Below, piece after piece: positions 36,091 to 45,372 of a DNA stretch of 64,000 nucleotides (its first letter is position 1; each line of letters opens with the position of its first letter). Source of the DNA: CAVZTA01 sp963778025 (GTDB lineage Bacteria > Chloroflexota > Limnocylindria > Limnocylindrales > CSP1-4); contig CAVZTA010000011.1 in NCBI GenBank assembly GCA_963778025.1, positions 1 to 64,000 on the forward strand. Direction: 5' to 3'. A program made the translations under genes and the position numbers. Under the pieces are notes generated by a model. The model did no database searches, had not been told where the DNA came from, and saw only the letters and a list, made by a program, of their open reading frames with translations.

Positions 36091-36310
36091 GATGCCGATG
36101 CGAATCGGTGGCGACGCGAGCCGGTCGCGGATCGCTCGTGCGAGCCGGGGGCCATGCGTCCTCGGCATCGGAAGCGCGACGACCGAAGATTGCGCTCGCG
36201 GAGCGCCGCGTCGGGGCATCGCGCCATGGCACTGGCGGGTGCCACCGTGAGGCCGACCGTCTCGGCCTGGCGCGGACGGATCGTCCTTCGTCGCAAGGCG
36301 CATCGGGCAC
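36091..36310. repeat. TIR element A (TGCACC-GATGCG family)
   Basis: The most diverged copy. Left end GATGCCGATGCGAATCGGTG then GCGACG; right end CTTCGTCGCAAGGCGCATCG then GGCAC (36286-36310). A 12-bp hairpin of the recurrent type follows 25 bases beyond. Lies between the pyrG start and the hydrolase 3' end. Confidence 0.6.
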
Positions 36311-36335
36311 GCCGTGGCGGCACGGCCGATTAGGG

Positions 36336-36374
36336 ACGACGGGCCGGCGGATCGCATCTGCACCGGCCCGTCGT
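36336..36374. terminator. Recurrent GC hairpin, copy 1
   Basis: ACGACGGGCCGG (36336-36347) pairs perfectly with CCGGCCCGTCGT (36363-36374). The same arms recur at 42337 and 45125. It lies 38 bases beyond the stop of the lipoprotein hydrolase gene, so it probably ends that transcript. Confidence 0.7.
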
Positions 36375-36411
36375 GCTGGGTGAAGCTCCTGTCGCGACGG
36401 AAACGCCCACA

Positions 36412-37950
36412 TCACCCGGCGGCCCGTACGGAAAGGAGCAGCCGGCCGATCTCATCGACGACGGTCGTCATCTCCTCTTCGTAGATCGTGTGGCCCGCAT
36501 CGACGAAGACGACGCGCCCGTCGGGCGTCCGCGAGGCGAGCTCCCGAGCCCACGCCTCATACAGGGGATAGATCCGGCCGCAGACGTCGTCGGGGCTGCC
36601 GCACTGGGCGATCGTCGAGAGCATCACGACATAGGGCACGTGCTCGGGCGGAGATGCGGCCTGCTCGAGCTCACCCAGGTTCGCCGCGACGTTCGCACGC
36701 TCCTCGGCGATCTCCTCCGCGGACCAGACGGCCTTCGCCTTGTCCCAATCGAGGACGAAGAAGCCGGCATTCATGATGAGGAAGCCGGCAACGCCGGCCG
36801 GGTGCCGGCTGGCGTAGACCCACGCCTGATCGCCACCCACCGACTGGCCGACCAGGACGTACGGCTGCGGCACCCTCGCCGCCGCCAACAGCGCCGAGAG
36901 GTCATCCACGACGTCCAGGACGGTCTGCGGTGTCCGGGACGGGTCGCTCTGCCCGTCGCCGGCCCGGTCGTAGTCGCACACCCGGACGGATCGGCCCATG
37001 ACTCGATCCTCGATCGACCGCAGCTGCGTCCGTGGCGCATCTGTCCCCACCATGAAGATGAGGGTCGGGCTGCCGGTGCCACGGCACTCGATGAACATGG
37101 ACCGTCCGCCGATGTCGAACCGACCGCTGATCGACCCCTCGAGCGTCGGGGTCGGCGCGGGGCTCACCGGGGTCGCGTTTGGTGTTCCCGCAACCGGACC
37201 CCGGCCGTCGCCGAAGACGATGCTCTGGACGGCCCGGATGATGTCCTGTCGCTGCTCGGGCGGGGTGGCCGTGGAGGTGGTGCCATCCAGGACGACGGTC
37301 GTGCCCGCGACATCGATGACCCAGACCTGCTCGGTCGCGCCGCCGTTCGTGGCGGCCGCCCCGCCCCCCGAGATCGTCCACAACGGGAGCATCGGGCCGC
37401 CGACGCAGTCGGCGGTGTCTGTCTCGACCGTGTTCGTCAGCACCATCGCCTTGCCGGCGTACCCACCGATCACCACGTCGGTGATGGGACCGGACGTGAA
37501 GCCGACCATCTGGGTCAGCGCGCCGACGATGCCGTCCACGGTCTTGGGGACCGCCGGGGCGGCCGGAGCCGATTCGTGGCACGGATCAGCGAACACGTCG
37601 TCGACCAGATCCACGGTCAGCCACGCGGCCGCCGCCGCAGGCTTCGCTCGGACGAACGAGGTGTCGCCGCGCGCAAGCGACTTCATGATCCACGGCGCCC
37701 CGACAGTGACCGTGAACGGGACGGCGAACGGCTCGCCGACCCGGTAGTCGGCAGGTTCCAGCTCGCGGTCGAGGTCCGATCCGGTCAGCACCGTCGGCGC
37801 CTTCGCCGCCAGCGGCGACGACGACGGCGAACTGGGGCTCAGGCTTCGCGCACCGGAAGGCGCGGGCGTCACAGCGCCGCCGCAAGCAGCGACCAGCAGC
37901 GCCGTGATGAGCCCGAGGCCAGCTGTCCGGTTCACCTTGATGCGATCCAT
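36412..37950 (-). CDS. Alpha/beta-hydrolase lipoprotein
   Basis: 512 residues. Lipoprotein signal peptide with lipobox LLVAAC (Cys23), then a Ser/Pro/Ala-rich linker. The first half (about 50-265) is a novel-looking extracytoplasmic domain. The second half is an alpha/beta hydrolase: GGRSMFIECRGTGSPTLIFM, nucleophile elbow VLVGQSVGGDQA (Ser), and FVDAGHTIYEEE (His). Probably an esterase, or a thioesterase-like enzyme, tethered outside the membrane. It reads monocistronic and ends at the recurrent hairpin. Confidence 0.85.
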   Translation of the reverse strand: MDRIKVNRTAGLGLITALLVAACGGAVTPAPSGARSLSPSSPSSSPLAAKAPTVLTGSDLDRELEPADYRVGEPFAVPFTVTVGAPWIMKSLARGDTSFVRAKPAAAAAWLTVDLVDDVFADPCHESAPAAPAVPKTVDGIVGALTQMVGFTSGPITDVVIGGYAGKAMVLTNTVETDTADCVGGPMLPLWTISGGGAAATNGGATEQVWVIDVAGTTVVLDGTTSTATPPEQRQDIIRAVQSIVFGDGRGPVAGTPNATPVSPAPTPTLEGSISGRFDIGGRSMFIECRGTGSPTLIFMVGTDAPRTQLRSIEDRVMGRSVRVCDYDRAGDGQSDPSRTPQTVLDVVDDLSALLAAARVPQPYVLVGQSVGGDQAWVYASRHPAGVAGFLIMNAGFFVLDWDKAKAVWSAEEIAEERANVAANLGELEQAASPPEHVPYVVMLSTIAQCGSPDDVCGRIYPLYEAWARELASRTPDGRVVFVDAGHTIYEEEMTTVVDEIGRLLLSVRAAG

Positions 37951-38264
37951 CTCGTCCCTCCGACTGCAGACGTCCGTCCCTGTAGGCGGCCGTGCCTTGT
38001 TGCCTCGTCGAGCACCGCCACCAGCCGCTCGGATCGGTTCGTCGCCGACACGGGAGTGGTCCCCTCGATCCGCCCCGAGCGACGGCCCACTCCCCCTAGG
38101 CGCCGTAGAGCAACGCCTCGTTCAGTCATCGGCGACCGACGTCGTGATGACACGCCACGCATCGACGCAGCGGTCGCGGGTCGATCCCATCGCGACGGCG
38201 TTCGAGGGTTGGCGCGAGCGGGGCGCGTTTGACGGAGCGCCCCGGGCCGTCGATCGGCGCCCCG
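37951..38264. other. Intergenic gap, nothing recognised
   Basis: 314 bases between the PD40 protein gene stop and the hydrolase start, both on the minus strand. The hydrolase ATG is preceded by GGAGGGACGAG. I see no repeat, RNA gene or convincing promoter hexamers. Confidence 0.5.
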
Positions 38265-39281
38265 TCACGGGAGGGATTCCCAGTCCGGCTCGTCCTCGCA
38301 CTCAGGCGTCTCGGCAACGACCTGGCGCTCCGATCCATCCGGCCGGATGGTCTGGAGATCGCAGCTGAAGACGCCGTCCACGATCTGGGTGTGGACGAAC
38401 AGGATCCGCGACCCATCGGGGGCCCAGACCGGGTCGGTCGAGAACTGCGCCACGAGACCCGCGCAGTCACCCTCGTTCTGGCACGAACCGACGGCCGATG
38501 AGATCGGATTCCGGGTCAGGTTCCGGCGTCCGGATCCATCGGGATTCACGACCATGATGTCCTGGGTGCCCTTCTTGCCGGGGAAATGCCAGGTCTCGGT
38601 CTCGTAGACGAGCCGTTGCCCGTCCGGCGACCAGTCGACGGTCGAGCTGGCCGAGCCCCACGGCGTGACCTGGCGCAGGTGGGATCCGTCCACGTCCACG
38701 ATGTGGATCGCCGAGACCGTCCCATGGTCCGCGAGTCGGAAGCGGGAGAACGCCACGCGCCGGCCGTCTGGCGAGAACTGCGGGTCGATGTCGATCACAA
38801 AGCGAGCCGCGTCCTGCGGCGCGACGGTCAGCCGCCGCACCGCGCCGCCGTCGGATGCGCGCATGAGGTACAGCCCGTTCTCGGACGCATCGGCGGCCTC
38901 GTGGTCCCAGACCAGGGTGGATCCGTCGGCCGAGTACGCCGGCGCCGCATCGAACCCCGGGTCGAAGGTCAGCCGTACGACATCGCTGCCGTCCGGCTTC
39001 ATCGTGTAGACCTCGACGTCGCCGGTTCGGTCGCTGTCGAACGCGATGCGGGATGCATCTGGTGACCAGTCGGTCGCCAGACTGGTATTGGCCGCGAACG
39101 TCAACTGGACCGGGTGCGCCTCATCCGCCCCGGCGATCCAGATCTGCTGCTGTCCGGTGTCGTCCTGGACGGCATACGTGATCCGGCCGTTACGGCCGGG
39201 CATGGTCGCGGTCACGGCGGGCGCCGCGACGACCAGCGCGAGTGCTGCGGCGAGGCCCGCTGCCTTGAAGCTCCCTCGCAT
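38265..39281 (-). CDS. Secreted PD40 (TolB-like) beta-propeller protein
   Basis: 338 residues. Cleavable signal peptide (AAGLAAALALVVAAPAVTA). Then at least five PD40 blades with the pattern WSPDASRIAFDSDRTGDVEV / YTMKPDGSDVVRLTFDP. Two Cys pairs near the end (SCQNEGDC; FSCDL...ECEDEP) suggest extracytoplasmic disulfides. Related in blade sequence to the C-terminus of the giant locus at 5.2 kb. Likely a binding scaffold. Start ATG 39281 has AGGAGGAACG upstream. Confidence 0.85.
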   Translation of the reverse strand: MRGSFKAAGLAAALALVVAAPAVTATMPGRNGRITYAVQDDTGQQQIWIAGADEAHPVQLTFAANTSLATDWSPDASRIAFDSDRTGDVEVYTMKPDGSDVVRLTFDPGFDAAPAYSADGSTLVWDHEAADASENGLYLMRASDGGAVRRLTVAPQDAARFVIDIDPQFSPDGRRVAFSRFRLADHGTVSAIHIVDVDGSHLRQVTPWGSASSTVDWSPDGQRLVYETETWHFPGKKGTQDIMVVNPDGSGRRNLTRNPISSAVGSCQNEGDCAGLVAQFSTDPVWAPDGSRILFVHTQIVDGVFSCDLQTIRPDGSERQVVAETPECEDEPDWESLP

Positions 39282-39427
39282 GGACGTTCCTCCTGCGATC
39301 CGGGCGGGCAGCCCGGGATGCCACGGACGCTAGGGAGCGGGCAGCAGTCGGCCATCGGGGGTGGTGCGGGTCCCGAATCCGTGGCAGTACGGGATGCGGC
39401 GCGACTCCCGGGTCCTAGAGTGGCTCG

Positions 39428-41428
39428 ATGAGGCTCCGCACACGGACGAGCAGGACCGAGGCGCTCGTCGCGCTCGTCGCGCTCGCGACCGTGACCGTGG
39501 GCCTGACGATCGCCGTGGCAACGGCGCCGCCGATCGACGTCCTGGTCGTCTTCGCGGGGTGCGCAGCGCTGGGCGGCTTCACGACCGTGCTCGGCCTCGC
39601 GATCCACCGGCGCCAGCCCGCCAACCTCGTCGGTCCACTCCTTGCGGCGCTCGGCCTGGCGGTCATCGGGATGGGCACGGCGCAGGTCGCTCACCACGCC
39701 GTGGCACGGCTCGAGGTGGTGTCGCCGCTCGTCCTGGTCGTGCTCGCGGCGATGCGGGAAGGGGCACTGTGGAGCGTGGTCGCGCTGGCGCTCCTGCTGC
39801 TGCTGTTCCCGGACGGTCGGCTGCCGGGGCCCCGCTGGCGAGCCGTTCCGCCACTGCTCGTCGCTTGCGGCGTGGTGTTCCAGGTCCTGGGCGCCCTGGA
39901 TCCCACGCCCTTCCCGCCACCCCTCGGGCGCGTCCCGAGGGTCCTTGCCGAGCTGGCGCCGCCGTGGCTCGAGTCCGTTCGCGCCGCCGTCGAGCCGCTG
40001 GTGCTCCTCCTGCTGATGTGCCTGCTCCTGGCCGCGGTGGTGTCGCTGTTCGTACGATTTCGGCGCGCTGACGAGCGCGGCCGGCGGCAGGTCGCGTGGC
40101 TGCTCCTCGCCGCCAGCGGCGTGTTCGTCTACGGGCTCATCGAGTTCGCGGAGTGGCAGGTGCTCGGTGGCCCGACGTGGCTGAGCGCCGCGATCGGGAT
40201 CGCCACGCTCGTCGGCATCCCGGCCGCGATCGCGGTCGCGATCCTCCGGTACGACCTGTACGACATCGACAAGGCCCTCGCGGCCACGGTCACCTACGCG
40301 CTCGTCAGCGCGGTGCTGCTCGTCCTGTACACCGCAGGTTCGTTCGTCGGCGGGTTGCTCGTCGGCCCCGAGTCGACGGCTGCCGCGGCGGGCGCCACGG
40401 CCCTGTGTGCCGCGGCGCTCCTGCCTGTTCGCCGAGGGGTCCAGCGGCGCGGCGACCGCTGGCTCTACCCGAAACGATTCGCGGCGCTTGCGGCGATCGA
40501 GGACCTCACGGGGCGGACGCGCACGGGCGACGCCCGCCCGGAAGGCCTGGAGGCCGTCCTCCGGACATCATTGCGCGACCCGAGCTTGCGGATCGGATAC
40601 GTCGTCCCGGGCCGTGAGGGCTTCGTGGATGCCGCGGGCTCCGACGTGCCCGCTGACGGCGGGGTGGTCGTCCGCCAGGCGGGCCGGCCCGTGGCGGTGC
40701 TGGCCGCGGCGTCGACGCCGGGGACCCGCGAGCTGCTCGACACGGTCGGTCGAGCGTCCATCGGCCTGATGGACGTGGTCCGGCTTCGGCTCGAGCTGGC
40801 TGGTGCGTTGCGCGACGTCGAGGCCAGCCGGACGCAGCTGGTGACGGTCGGGGAGCGCGAGCGCCGCCGCCTGGAGCGCGACCTCCACGACGGGTCTCAG
40901 CAGCGGCTCGTCGCGCTCGGGATGGCCCTGCGGCTGGCGCAGCGCCACCTCGACGAGGGCTCGGTCGACGTCCACGGTCTCCTGGACCAGAGCGTGGCCG
41001 AGCTGGGCACCGCCGTGGCCGAGCTGCGGGAGATCGCGCATGGGCTCCGGCCCAGCCGCCTGGATGACGGTCTTCGGGCCGCGCTCGTGAGCCTTGCCGA
41101 ACGATTGGCGGTGCCGGTGGACCTCGAGATCACCTCGGGCGCCCTGCCCGATGACGTCGCCGCCACCGCGTACTACGTCGCGAGCGAAGCGCTGACCAAC
41201 GCGGTGAAGCACGCGGAGGCAGACCGCATCGAAGTCCGTGTCGTGCGCTCCGAGGCCCTGGTCGAGGTACGGATCGCCGACGATGGCCGAGGGGGCGCCG
41301 TGATCGCGGCCGGGACCGGGCTCGCTGGGCTGGCCGACCGGGTCGCCGCGCGGGGCGGGTCACTCTCGATGTCGAGTCCCCTCGGCCACGGCACGGTGAT
41401 CGAAGCGGTGCTGCCGTGCGCATCGTGA
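39428..41428 (+). CDS. NarL-type sensor histidine kinase with multi-helix membrane sensor
   Basis: 666 residues. The first about 330 residues hold 8-10 hydrophobic helices (for example VALVALATVTVGLTIAVATA), with no clear extracellular domain. Then a GAF-like linker, dimerisation/phosphoacceptor helix with ERRRLERDLHDGSQQRLVAL (His of the HisKA_3 type) and a HATPase domain (ASEALTNAVKHAEADRIEVR N-box; ADDGRGG and GTGLAGLADRVAARGGSL G-boxes). The stop overlaps the downstream regulator gene by 13 bases. Confidence 0.92.
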   Translation: MRLRTRTSRTEALVALVALATVTVGLTIAVATAPPIDVLVVFAGCAALGGFTTVLGLAIHRRQPANLVGPLLAALGLAVIGMGTAQVAHHAVARLEVVSPLVLVVLAAMREGALWSVVALALLLLLFPDGRLPGPRWRAVPPLLVACGVVFQVLGALDPTPFPPPLGRVPRVLAELAPPWLESVRAAVEPLVLLLLMCLLLAAVVSLFVRFRRADERGRRQVAWLLLAASGVFVYGLIEFAEWQVLGGPTWLSAAIGIATLVGIPAAIAVAILRYDLYDIDKALAATVTYALVSAVLLVLYTAGSFVGGLLVGPESTAAAAGATALCAAALLPVRRGVQRRGDRWLYPKRFAALAAIEDLTGRTRTGDARPEGLEAVLRTSLRDPSLRIGYVVPGREGFVDAAGSDVPADGGVVVRQAGRPVAVLAAASTPGTRELLDTVGRASIGLMDVVRLRLELAGALRDVEASRTQLVTVGERERRRLERDLHDGSQQRLVALGMALRLAQRHLDEGSVDVHGLLDQSVAELGTAVAELREIAHGLRPSRLDDGLRAALVSLAERLAVPVDLEITSGALPDDVAATAYYVASEALTNAVKHAEADRIEVRVVRSEALVEVRIADDGRGGAVIAAGTGLAGLADRVAARGGSLSMSSPLGHGTVIEAVLPCAS

Positions 41429-42087
41429 TCGCGGAGGATGGCGCGCTCTTCCGGGAGGGCCTGGCGCGACTGCTCGCCGACGCCGGCCATGCGATCGTGG
41501 GCGTGGCCGGGGACGCCGAAACGCTGCGGGCCGTCGTCGCGGACACGATGCCGGACCTTGCCGTGATCGACATCCGGATGCCGCCGACCCACACGGACGA
41601 CGGAGCGCGCGTCGCCACCGAGATCCGAGCGACCTGGCCGACGATCGCCATCGTGCTGCTGTCGCAGCATGTGGAGACGGCCCATTCGGTGGGACTCGTC
41701 GCAAGCGGGCGCTTCGGCTACCTCCTGAAGGACCGCGTCCTTGATGTCGACGACTTCCTCGATTCCCTGGAACGGGTCGCGCGCGGCGGATCCGCGCTGG
41801 ATCCCGAGGTGGTTCGCGAGCTCGTGCTGGCAGCTCGGCCGGATGGCGGGCTGGCCCAGCTCACGGCACGCGAGCGCGAGGTGCTGGAGCTGATGGCGGA
41901 GGGCAGGACCAACGTCGGGATCGCCCGCCGTCTCTGGCTGAGCGATCGGACCGTGGAAACGCACGTCAGCAGCATCATGGGAAAGCTGGGTCTCCCGTCC
42001 GACGACGAGGATCACCGGCGCGTGCTGGCGGTCCTGACGTATCTCCGCGGCGTGCGGCACGCGTCGCAACCGGGCCCGACCGCCTGA
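41416..42087 (+). CDS. LuxR/NarL-family response regulator
   Basis: 223 residues. Receiver domain MRIVIAEDGALFREGLARLL with acidic pocket E7/D8 and phospho-acceptor D52 (AVIDIRMPP). C-terminal LuxR HTH: LTAREREVLELMAEGRTNVG, then RRLWLSDRTVETHVSSIMGK. Cognate of the overlapping kinase gene. The receiver and HTH are joined by a short linker. A TIR element and hairpin follow the stop. Confidence 0.94.
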   Translation: MRIVIAEDGALFREGLARLLADAGHAIVGVAGDAETLRAVVADTMPDLAVIDIRMPPTHTDDGARVATEIRATWPTIAIVLLSQHVETAHSVGLVASGRFGYLLKDRVLDVDDFLDSLERVARGGSALDPEVVRELVLAARPDGGLAQLTAREREVLELMAEGRTNVGIARRLWLSDRTVETHVSSIMGKLGLPSDDEDHRRVLAVLTYLRGVRHASQPGPTA

Positions 42088-42137
42088 CTGGCGTCCTCGC
42101 CTCGGGCCGGCGATCGCTGGCCCTCGGGCCGGCCGTC

Positions 42138-42307
42138 GTGCATCCGATGCATCGTGGGACGAAGTGGCCGCGTCCACGGCACTTGCCGCGACATCGTGGC
42201 TTCGCTCCGGCGTCGGAACGTGCATCGGGTGCGACCACTGACATCGGACCCGCTTCCGGCTACCGCGCTGAGGATCCTCGTACGTCACAAGGCGCATCGG
42301 GTGCATG
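42138..42307. repeat. TIR element B
   Basis: Left end GTGCATCCGATGCATCGTGG then GACGAAG (42138-42164); right end TACGTCACAAGGCGCATCGG then GTGCATG (42281-42307). An internal copy of the core, GTGCATCGGGTGCG, sits at 42220-42233. The recurrent hairpin follows 30 bases later. Located between the convergent response regulator and secreted protein genes. Confidence 0.75.
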
Positions 42308-42336
42308 CCGTTGGCCGCGGCTGGGTCGGACATGGG

Positions 42337-42374
42337 ACGACGGGCCGGCGGCCCCATCTGCGCCGGCCCGTCGT
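42337..42374. terminator. Recurrent GC hairpin, copy 2
   Basis: ACGACGGGCCGGCG (42337-42350) pairs with CGCCGGCCCGTCGT (42361-42374) around a 10-nt loop GCCCCATCTG. Stem and loop are nearly identical to copy 3 at 45125. Sits between convergent genes. Confidence 0.75.
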
Positions 42375-42463
42375 GCGTGATGCGTCTATCTGTGATGGCG
42401 TCGCGGAGGCCCGGATGGTTCGATCTTTCGAACGATCAGGTCCACGGGCGACCCGCCCGCGCT

Positions 42464-43087
42464 CTAGCCCAGGAGGACTTCGCAGGCCGCGGGCAGGATC
42501 AGCTCCAGGATCCCGTTCGCGGAGTCGTGCGGGCCGTGGAGGGTTTCGATCGGGCCGTTGGGTCCCGGAGCGACCTGACTGAACCCGACGTCGTGCCAGA
42601 CGAGCCCGTGACCGGGTGCCGTCACCTGGTAGTAGCCGCCGGTGAGCGTGTAGATCCGGCTCGCGACGTCACCCGGCACCGGATAGTCGAAGCGCTCGTT
42701 GAATCGGGATCGCAGGGTGAGGGTCGGCGCCCCGCCGCCCGGCGCCAGGGACCACACCTCCGACACCTCGTTGTGCAGGGCGGTCCTCGTCGCTCGGCCA
42801 TCCGACTGCCCGTAGCGGACGGCGTCCGTGGATGCCGAGCCCGTCGTGAAGATCGGCCGGCCGTCGCAGCCGAGACCGAGATCGGCGTCGATCCAGCTCT
42901 GGGCTTCGAACCCGCGACAGATGGATCCGTTCCCGGTCGCCGTGCAGCTCCACGGTGCGAAACCGGGATTCAGGGGCGGCGAGGCCGTCGACGGATCGAC
43001 CGTGTGGGGCGACCCGGCCACGGCGGATCCGGTGAGGACGAGCCACGCAAGGACTGCCAGGGGCAGCACGAACCAACGTCGAGACAT
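42464..43087 (-). CDS. Secreted four-cysteine paralog 1 (PPLNP subtype)
   Basis: 207 residues from the ATG at 43087 (AGGAGTG upstream). Signal peptide (LPLAVLAWLVLTGSAVAG), then mature start SPHTVDPSTASPPLNPGFAP. Conserved features of the family: C-x8-C (SCTATGNGSICRG), LGLGCDG, a VPGDVASRIYTLTGG block, HGLVWHDVG, and the C-terminal ILPAACEVLLG. The family is not one I recognise. It is the third gene of an ECF sigma / anchored partner / secreted protein set (44870 down to 42464), so it is probably regulated by, or sensed by, that system. Confidence 0.8.
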   Translation of the reverse strand: MSRRWFVLPLAVLAWLVLTGSAVAGSPHTVDPSTASPPLNPGFAPWSCTATGNGSICRGFEAQSWIDADLGLGCDGRPIFTTGSASTDAVRYGQSDGRATRTALHNEVSEVWSLAPGGGAPTLTLRSRFNERFDYPVPGDVASRIYTLTGGYYQVTAPGHGLVWHDVGFSQVAPGPNGPIETLHGPHDSANGILELILPAACEVLLG

Positions 43088-43134
43088 GGGGATCACTCCT
43101 GGAGGAAGGGTCACGCCGGCAACGCCGGCGAAGG

Positions 43135-44344
43135 CTACGGCCGGCTCGCGAGGGACTCGACGAACCGGATGGTGCTCAGGACGCGCTCCTCGTCGGCCGT
43201 CGTCACGTCCGGACCGAGGTACTGGAAGAGGAAGGTCGCCGTCGGTGTCTCGACGACGTACAGGCTGTCCGGATCGCCCGGCCCGAGATGCCAGGTGACA
43301 CCTCCTGGCGCATCGGCCTTGGCGATCCACTCGATGATCACGCCGCCCGGGCAGTCGATCGAGGCGTCGCTGGTGATGGACAGGTGGACGGCTCGGTGGC
43401 CGTCGATCCGCAGCTCCCGAGTGGCGACGGTGAACCCGGGGAGCGTCCGGAGATAGGCGACGAACGGGTCGATCCCCGGGTCGAGCGGGAGTGCCGCACC
43501 GCCCGACGGGCTGCACGGCTCCGTGAGGCCCCACGGGTCCTTCCCCGCGTACAGCGTGCGCTCCGGGTCGGTGGTCCCGACCTCGAACGCATCGGTGTAG
43601 TGCCGTCCGGTGAACGTCGCCGACGGCAATGTCACGAGGAAGGGCGGGTCGAACGCCGTCACCACGCCCCGCCCGCCGTCGCTGGCGCGATCGAGGCTGC
43701 GCCACCACGTCCTGGAGAGCAGGGCCGCGCGGGCCGCGCACGCGTCTTCGACCATCGGTCATCGTCAGCGTGGCGCGGTCGGGAGCCGTCGTCGGTCGAT
43801 AGCGGCCGACGTCACCGGCATGGCAGCCCTGCCCCGCACGCTCGGTGGTGATCCGGAGCTCGTCCGTCGCGGTCGCGTCGAGACGGCTGCCCAGGACATC
43901 GACCTCGGCATGACCGATGAGCACGTGCAGCGTTCGACCGCCGGCGTCGATGACCATCCGCTGCAGCCCCGCGGCGATCCCGGCCTCGGGGAGCTCGTCC
44001 ACATCGGCGATCCACTCGGCGCCCAGCGCATCGGCGATGGCGAGGTCCGCAGATGCCGACACGGATGGGCTTGCCGCGACGACGCTGGGAAGGATCGGCG
44101 TCAGCTGCTCGGCGCGCCACCAGCCACCCGCGACGGCGCCGATGAGCAGCACGGTCAGCACGACGACGATCATCAGCACCATGGCGCGGCGCGTGAACTC
44201 GCCGCGCGACCGCCGGAGCGACGGATGCGCCGTCTGGACGGCCTCCATGGCCACCTCGCCGGCGTCGAACGGGCGCACGGCTCGTTCGACATGGCGGCGG
44301 ATGCGCCGCTCGAGCTCGACGTCGTGGTCGCGGGTGTCAGTCAT
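43135..44344 (-). CDS. Membrane-anchored sigma-factor partner 1, one frame disruption
   Basis: Start MTDTRDHDVELERRIRRHVE overlaps the sigma gene stop (ATGACTGA). A cytoplasmic segment of about 53 residues, one transmembrane helix (VLMIVVVLTVLLIGAVAGGW), then about 325 extracytoplasmic residues with GTWIADV-like motif GAEWIADVDELPEAG and ending RVLSTIRFVESL. An extra G near 43755 (GATGGTCGAAG) breaks the frame; length 1,210 = 3n+1. Position and topology are those of an anti-sigma factor, but no zinc-finger motif is present. Paralogous to the partner at 48294-49488 (VCAARSAVLVRTW versus ACAARAALLSRTW). Confidence 0.75.
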
Positions 44345-44870
44345 CGCGGAGCTCCCGCCGCAGACGGTCCAGCAGTCGTCCGAGCCGGGCACGCGTCCCC
44401 GACGCGGAACGGCCGGTGATCCGGCCGATCTCGAAGGAGTCGAAGCCGGCCACGTATCGGAGGGCGAGGAGCGACCGGTCGTCGGGTGACAGCCGAGCGA
44501 GCGCGTTGACGAGGTCGAGGTCCTCGGCGCGGCTCACCGGGTCGGCGTTCTCGAGGGCGAGGTCGGCCAGCGCGATCTCCTGGATCGATCGTCGACCGCG
44601 CGAGCGCATCACCTGGCGCGCCTCGTTCGCCGCGACGGCGACCAGCCAGGATCGGAGACGGGACGGCTCGCGCAGGCCCGGGAGCTTCCGCCAGGCCACG
44701 ACCCACGCGCGCTGGACCGCCTCATCGGTGAGGTCGAGGTCGCCGCAGATGAGGTAGCAGACCCGGTTCAGGTCGTGGTGGTGCGCCGCGACGATGCGCG
44801 CGAAGGCGGCTTCCTCCCCGGCCGCCGCGCGGGCGACGAGCGTGTCGTCGGGCGTCGTGGTGAGAGCCAT
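44337..44870 (-). CDS. ECF-type RNA polymerase sigma factor 1
   Basis: 177 residues from the ATG at 44870 (a TTG at 44879 is also in frame). Region 2: LVARAAAGEEAAFARIVAAH, then AVQRAWVVAWRKL. Region 4: LSPDDRSLLALRYVAGFDSF followed by EIGRITGRSASGTRARLGRL. Overlaps its partner gene. Very similar to the factor at 49481-50032 (both keep the LxPDDRxLLALRYVAGxxSxE and SASGTRARL blocks), so the two modules are duplicates. Confidence 0.9.
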   Translation of the reverse strand: MALTTTPDDTLVARAAAGEEAAFARIVAAHHHDLNRVCYLICGDLDLTDEAVQRAWVVAWRKLPGLREPSRLRSWLVAVAANEARQVMRSRGRRSIQEIALADLALENADPVSRAEDLDLVNALARLSPDDRSLLALRYVAGFDSFEIGRITGRSASGTRARLGRLLDRLRRELRDD

Positions 44871-44924
44871 GTCGGACAAGAGATGCTCGCAGGGACCCGT
44901 CGTGATTCACCGGCCCCGGCCGCC

Positions 44925-45093
44925 GATGCACCAGATGCGTCCTCGGACGAAGGAGCGGCCTCCGCGGGTGAGGCGGATCCGGCCCGACGCCGATCCGGCG
45001 TCGGATCGTGCACCTGATGCCGTCGTTGACGTCGGAGACGCCTGCTGGGGGCGCGACGGCGACCAGCTTCGTCGCAGCGGGCATCCGGTGCAC
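44925..45093. repeat. TIR element C
   Basis: Left end GATGCACCAGATGCGTCCTC then GGACGAAG (44925-44952); right end CTTCGTCGCAGCGGGCATCC then GGTGCAC (45068-45093). Internal core GTGCACCTGATGC at 45008-45020. Followed 31 bases later by the recurrent hairpin. Lies between the kelch-like gene 3' end and the first sigma gene. Confidence 0.75.
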
Positions 45094-45124
45094 AGCGGTG
45101 GGCTCGTCGCGTCCCGGACATGGG

Positions 45125-45162
45125 ACGACGGGCCGGCGGCCCCATCAGCGCCGGCCCGTCGT
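45125..45162. terminator. Recurrent GC hairpin, copy 3
   Basis: ACGACGGGCCGGCG (45125-45138) pairs with CGCCGGCCCGTCGT (45149-45162), loop GCCCCATCAG. It is preceded, as in copy 2, by GGACATGGG. It is 211 bases from the kelch-like gene stop, rather far for that gene's terminator, which suggests it belongs to the repeat unit. The rest of 45163-45372 holds nothing recognisable. Confidence 0.65.
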
Positions 45163-45372
45163 GAGGAGGAGGACTTAGCCGAGCAAGTTCCGTCGAAGTC
45201 CGACGCTCCGTGGTCTCCATCACTTAGGCGTCGCGCGGATCGATTTCGTTCGTTTTCCGCGGGACGTCAGCGGAGGGCACGGGTATCGCGGTCGGTGCAG
45301 CACCGTCACAGGCTGTGACGAGAGCCGGCGTCACGGTCGTGAGGACGGTCGGCGCCGTCGATCGTCGGAACA

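Noticed and set aside
42138..45162. TIR elements as integron attC sites
   Set aside because: No GTTRRRY-type core sites, no integrase, and the genes between are not cassette-like; the ends match each other as inverted repeats instead.
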